Positions 61,039-64,000 of a stretch of DNA of 64,000 nt are shown here, piece after piece (the stretch's first letter is position 1; each line of letters opens with the position of its first letter). A model generated the notes under the pieces. The model was not told the origin of the DNA and made no database searches. It saw only the letters and a program-made list of their open reading frames with translations. The stretch is from Enterobacter cancerogenus (GTDB taxonomy: Bacteria; Pseudomonadota; Gammaproteobacteria; Enterobacterales; Enterobacteriaceae): NCBI RefSeq assembly GCF_019047785.1, contig NZ_CP077290.1, positions 744,001 through 808,000 on the forward strand. The letters run 5' to 3'. The position numbers and the translations under genes are program-made.

Positions 61039-62112
61039 ATGAAACAAAAAGCATTATGGATAAACCAGATAAAGGGGCTGTGCATCTGCCTGGTGGTGAT
61101 CTATCACTCGGTCATCACCTTTTATCCTCACCTGAGCGGGCTTCAGCATCCGTTGTCTGGCCTTATCGCCAAATGCTGGGTCTATTTTAATCTTTATCTC
61201 GCGCCCTTCCGTATGCCGGTGTTTTTCTTTATTTCCGGGTATCTCATTCGCCGCTATATCGATGAAGTGGACTGGCGCACAAGCCTCGACAAGCGCATCT
61301 GGAGCATTGTCTGGGTGCTGGCGCTGTGGGGCGTGCTGCAGTGGCAGGCGCTGAGCCACCTGAATGCCTGGCTGGCGCCGGAGCGTGAACTCACTACCTC
61401 GTCAAACGCCGCCTATGCCGATTCGATATCGGGCTTCCTGCACGGCATGCTGACCGCCAGCACCAGCCTGTGGTATCTGTACGCTCTGGTGGTCTATTTC
61501 ACGCTGTGTAAATTGCTGAGCCGCTGGAAGCTTCCGGTGCTCGCCCTGCTCGCCCTGGCAAGCGTGGCGATTAACTTCCTGCCGCTGCCGTGGTGGGGCA
61601 TGAACAGCGTGGTGCGCAACATGATTTACTACAGCCTGGGCGCGTGGTACGGCGCGCAGCTGATGGCGTGGATGAAGGGCCTGGAGCTGCGCCGTTACGG
61701 GCTGGCGATCGCGGCGTTTGCCATGGTCTCCGTGGTGCTGTGGTTTGCAAACGTCCCTCTGTTCCTCTCGCTGCTGTCGATCCTGGTCATCCTGAAGCTC
61801 TTTTATAGCGTCGAACAGCGCTATGCCGTTCATCCCGACAACCTGCTCAACGTGGTCGGCTCGAACACCATTGCGATTTACACCACCCACCGCATTTTGA
61901 TCGAGGCACTGAGTCTGGTTCTGATCGGTGAGATGAACGCGGGTCACTGGCCGGTGTGGGCCGAACTGACGCTGATTGTGGTCTATCCTTTTGCCAGCCT
62001 GCTCGCCTGCACGCTGGTGGGGCTGGGCGTACGTAAGCTTTCCACCGCGCTCTTTGGCGATCTGTTCTTCTCCCCGCCCGCGCGGCTTTCCCCTGCGCCA
62101 GCCACCCGTTAA
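61039..62112 (+). CDS. ycfT: Acyltransferase 3 family membrane protein YcfT
   Basis: A 357-residue inner-membrane protein with about ten helices and the family start MKQKALWINQIKGLCICLVVIYHSVI, whose His is the presumed acyl-transfer residue, and FRMPVFFFISGYLIRRY following. Related proteins O-acetylate or succinylate glycans; the target is unknown. It lies between lolC and mfd as in E. coli. The tail (SPPARLSPAPATR) is proline rich. Confidence 0.9.
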   Translation: MKQKALWINQIKGLCICLVVIYHSVITFYPHLSGLQHPLSGLIAKCWVYFNLYLAPFRMPVFFFISGYLIRRYIDEVDWRTSLDKRIWSIVWVLALWGVLQWQALSHLNAWLAPERELTTSSNAAYADSISGFLHGMLTASTSLWYLYALVVYFTLCKLLSRWKLPVLALLALASVAINFLPLPWWGMNSVVRNMIYYSLGAWYGAQLMAWMKGLELRRYGLAIAAFAMVSVVLWFANVPLFLSLLSILVILKLFYSVEQRYAVHPDNLLNVVGSNTIAIYTTHRILIEALSLVLIGEMNAGHWPVWAELTLIVVYPFASLLACTLVGLGVRKLSTALFGDLFFSPPARLSPAPATR

Positions 62113-62261
62113 TACCCTTCTCGCCCCCTCTCCGGGGGCGAATTTGCACCCCGTGCGGTTACAATTTGCTTATGCAAAACGATCGAGGATAATAAAGACA
62201 TTGCGTATCAGTGATATGCCCCAATACTGTTGGTATATCCATAAGAGACTCTGACAAAGCC

Positions 62262-64000
62262 ATGCCTGAACTCGATCGTTATTCCTTGCCTGTCAACGCG
62301 GGCGACCAACGCCAACTGGGCGAACTCACGGGCGCGGCGTGCGCCACGCTGGTGGCAGAAATCACTGAGCGCCATCCGGGGCCGGTAGTCCTGGTTGCGC
62401 CGGATATGCAAAATGCCCTGCGCCTGCATGACGAAATCCGGCAGTTCACCGACAGCCTGGTGTTTAGCCTGGCCGACTGGGAAACGCTGCCGTATGACAG
62501 CTTCTCGCCGCATCAGGAAATTATCTCTTCGCGCCTGTCGACGCTGTATCAGCTTCCGACCATGCAACGCGGCGTGCTGATTGTACCAGTGAATACGCTG
62601 ATGCAGCGCGTCTGCCCGCACAGCTATCTTCACGGGCACGCCCTGATGATGAAAAAAGGTCAGCGCCTCTCCCGCGACGCCCTTCGCGCGCAGCTGGACA
62701 ACGCCGGGTATCGCCATGTTGATCAGGTCATGGAGCATGGGGAATACGCCACCCGCGGCGCGCTGCTTGACCTCTACCCCATGGGCAGCGAACAGCCATA
62801 CCGTCTGGACTTTTTCGATGATGAAATCGACAGCCTGCGCGTGTTCGACGCCGACACCCAGCGCACGCTGGAAGAAGTTGAGGCGATTAACCTGCTCCCG
62901 GCGCATGAATTCCCGACGGATAAAACCGCCATTGAGTTGTTCCGCAGCCAGTGGCGAGACACGTTCGAGGTTAAGCGCGACGCCGAACATATTTATCAGC
63001 AGGTCAGTAAAGGCACGCTGCCCGCCGGGATCGAATACTGGCAGCCGCTGTTCTTCAGCGAGCCGCTGCCGCCGCTGTTCAGCTACTTCCCGAAAAACAC
63101 GCTGATCGTGAATACGGGCGATATTGAGGCCAGCGCCAGCCGGTTTGAAAGCGAGACCCGCGCCCGTTTCGAAAACCGCGGCGTGGATCCTATGCGCCCG
63201 TTGCTACCGCCCGAGAAGCTGTGGCTACGCACCGATGAACTGAATGCCGAGCTAAAACGCTGGCCACGGATGCAGCTCAAAACCGACTCGCTTGCGAAAA
63301 AAGCGGCCAACACGAACCTCGCGTTTAAGACGCTGCCGGATCTCGCCGTGCAGGCGCAGCAGAAATCGCCGCTTGATAATCTGCGTAAGTTCCTCGAGTC
63401 CTTTACCGGCCCGGTGGTGTTCTCGGTTGAGAGCGAAGGCCGTCGCGAGGCGCTGGGCGAACTACTGAGCCGCATTAAGGTGGCACCAAAGCGCATTTTG
63501 CGACTCGATGAAGCCACCGGCAATGGCCGTTATCTGATGATCGGCGCGGCCGAGCACGGGTTTATTGATACGCTTAACAACCGCGCCCTGATCTGCGAAA
63601 GCGACCTGCTCGGAGAACGCGTTGCGCGCCGCCGCCAGGACAGCCGCCGCACCATCAACCCGGACACATTGATCCGTAACCTGGCGGAGCTGCACCCGGG
63701 TCAGCCGATTGTTCACCTTGAACACGGTGTCGGGCGCTATCAGGGGATGACGACGCTGGAGGCGGGCGGCATCAAAGGTGAATACCTGATGCTGACCTAT
63801 GCCAACGACGCCAAACTGTACGTGCCGGTATCGTCCCTGCATCTGATCAGCCGCTATGCGGGCGGTGCGGAAGATAACGCCCCGCTGCATAAGCTGGGCG
63901 GCGATGCCTGGGCGCGAGCGCGCCAGAAAGCGGCGGAAAAAGTTCGCGACGTGGCGGCTGAACTGCTGGATATCTACGCCCAGCGTGCGGCCAAAAAGGG
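62262..64000 (+). CDS. mfd: Transcription-repair coupling factor Mfd, N-terminal part
   Basis: The ATG at 62262 opens MPELDRYSLPVNAGDQRQLG and the frame runs to the window edge without a stop, giving about 579 of roughly 1148 residues. Visible are the UvrB-homology module (D1a-D2-D1b; SPHQEIISSRLSTLYQLP and GEYATRGALLDLYPMG), D3, and the RNA-polymerase-interacting domain (HLEHGVGRYQGMTTLEAGG) near residue 490. Mfd displaces stalled RNA polymerase and recruits UvrA. The helicase motor lies outside the window. Confidence 0.97.
   Translation, partial: MPELDRYSLPVNAGDQRQLGELTGAACATLVAEITERHPGPVVLVAPDMQNALRLHDEIRQFTDSLVFSLADWETLPYDSFSPHQEIISSRLSTLYQLPTMQRGVLIVPVNTLMQRVCPHSYLHGHALMMKKGQRLSRDALRAQLDNAGYRHVDQVMEHGEYATRGALLDLYPMGSEQPYRLDFFDDEIDSLRVFDADTQRTLEEVEAINLLPAHEFPTDKTAIELFRSQWRDTFEVKRDAEHIYQQVSKGTLPAGIEYWQPLFFSEPLPPLFSYFPKNTLIVNTGDIEASASRFESETRARFENRGVDPMRPLLPPEKLWLRTDELNAELKRWPRMQLKTDSLAKKAANTNLAFKTLPDLAVQAQQKSPLDNLRKFLESFTGPVVFSVESEGRREALGELLSRIKVAPKRILRLDEATGNGRYLMIGAAEHGFIDTLNNRALICESDLLGERVARRRQDSRRTINPDTLIRNLAELHPGQPIVHLEHGVGRYQGMTTLEAGGIKGEYLMLTYANDAKLYVPVSSLHLISRYAGGAEDNAPLHKLGGDAWARARQKAAEKVRDVAAELLDIYAQRAAKK

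Noticed and set aside
60869-61054. Minus-strand ORF of 61 codons between lolC and ycfT
   Set aside because: Overlaps the ycfT start on the other strand, with no ribosome site or recognised homologue.

Overview
The window is chromosomal DNA from a member of the Enterobacteriaceae closest to Enterobacter and its relatives (Lelliottia, Leclercia). Nearly every core protein matches its E. coli K-12 counterpart at close to full length, while several loci (a chitinase, a GH31/transporter pair, a second RyhB-type sRNA, a chaperone-usher island) are not at these places in K-12. The genus is inferred from protein resemblance and gene order, not from a marker gene. I saw no rRNA, tRNA, CRISPR array or prophage.

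Layout. 0-18.3 kb follows the gdhA-topB-selD-ydjA-sppA-ansA-pncA ... yeaC-msrB-gapA-yeaD ... mipA-prkA-yeaH ... yeaK order of E. coli. A secreted GH18 chitinase lies between pncA and yeaC with REP sequences on both sides, and a GC-rich structured repeat replaces yeaE. 18.3-30.6 kb carries an OprC-like copper receptor, the 34-codon gene yoaI, a sugar symporter with a GH31 glycosidase, then yeaL, nimR/nimT, a CTP-synthase-like amidotransferase, yeaO, yoaF, dgcP, the overlooked small genes yoaK-yoaJ, and yeaQ. 30.6-33.5 kb holds a RyhB-2-type sRNA under a Fur box, a CSS-EAL phosphodiesterase, a 2H phosphoesterase and ymjA.

33.6-40.6 kb is an accessory island: an AT-rich leader, two unusual regulators with GTG and TTG starts, and a four-gene chaperone-usher fimbrial operon. 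It lies between intact icd and a decayed second copy of the icd 3' end with its terminator, next to ymjA. This matches an element that once integrated at the icd 3' end, the site used by e14 and phage 21 in E. coli, although no integrase remains.

40.7-64 kb is core again: icd, rluE-nudJ-mnmA-hflD-purB, phoPQ (with a textbook PhoP box), roxA, a REP-associated tyrosine transposase (RAYT) between two 75-bp REP pairs that differ at one base, pepT, potABCD, then cobB-nagK-lolE-lolD-lolC on the minus strand, ycfT and the 5' part of mfd. potA appears to have lost one A from a homopolymer beside its normal ATG start. Regulatory logic visible in the sequence includes Fur control of the sRNA, PhoP autoregulation of phoPQ, a sigma-54 promoter for prkA-yeaH, a CRP site upstream of gapA, and several small membrane proteins (YoaI, YoaJ, YoaK) that standard ORF length cut-offs miss.
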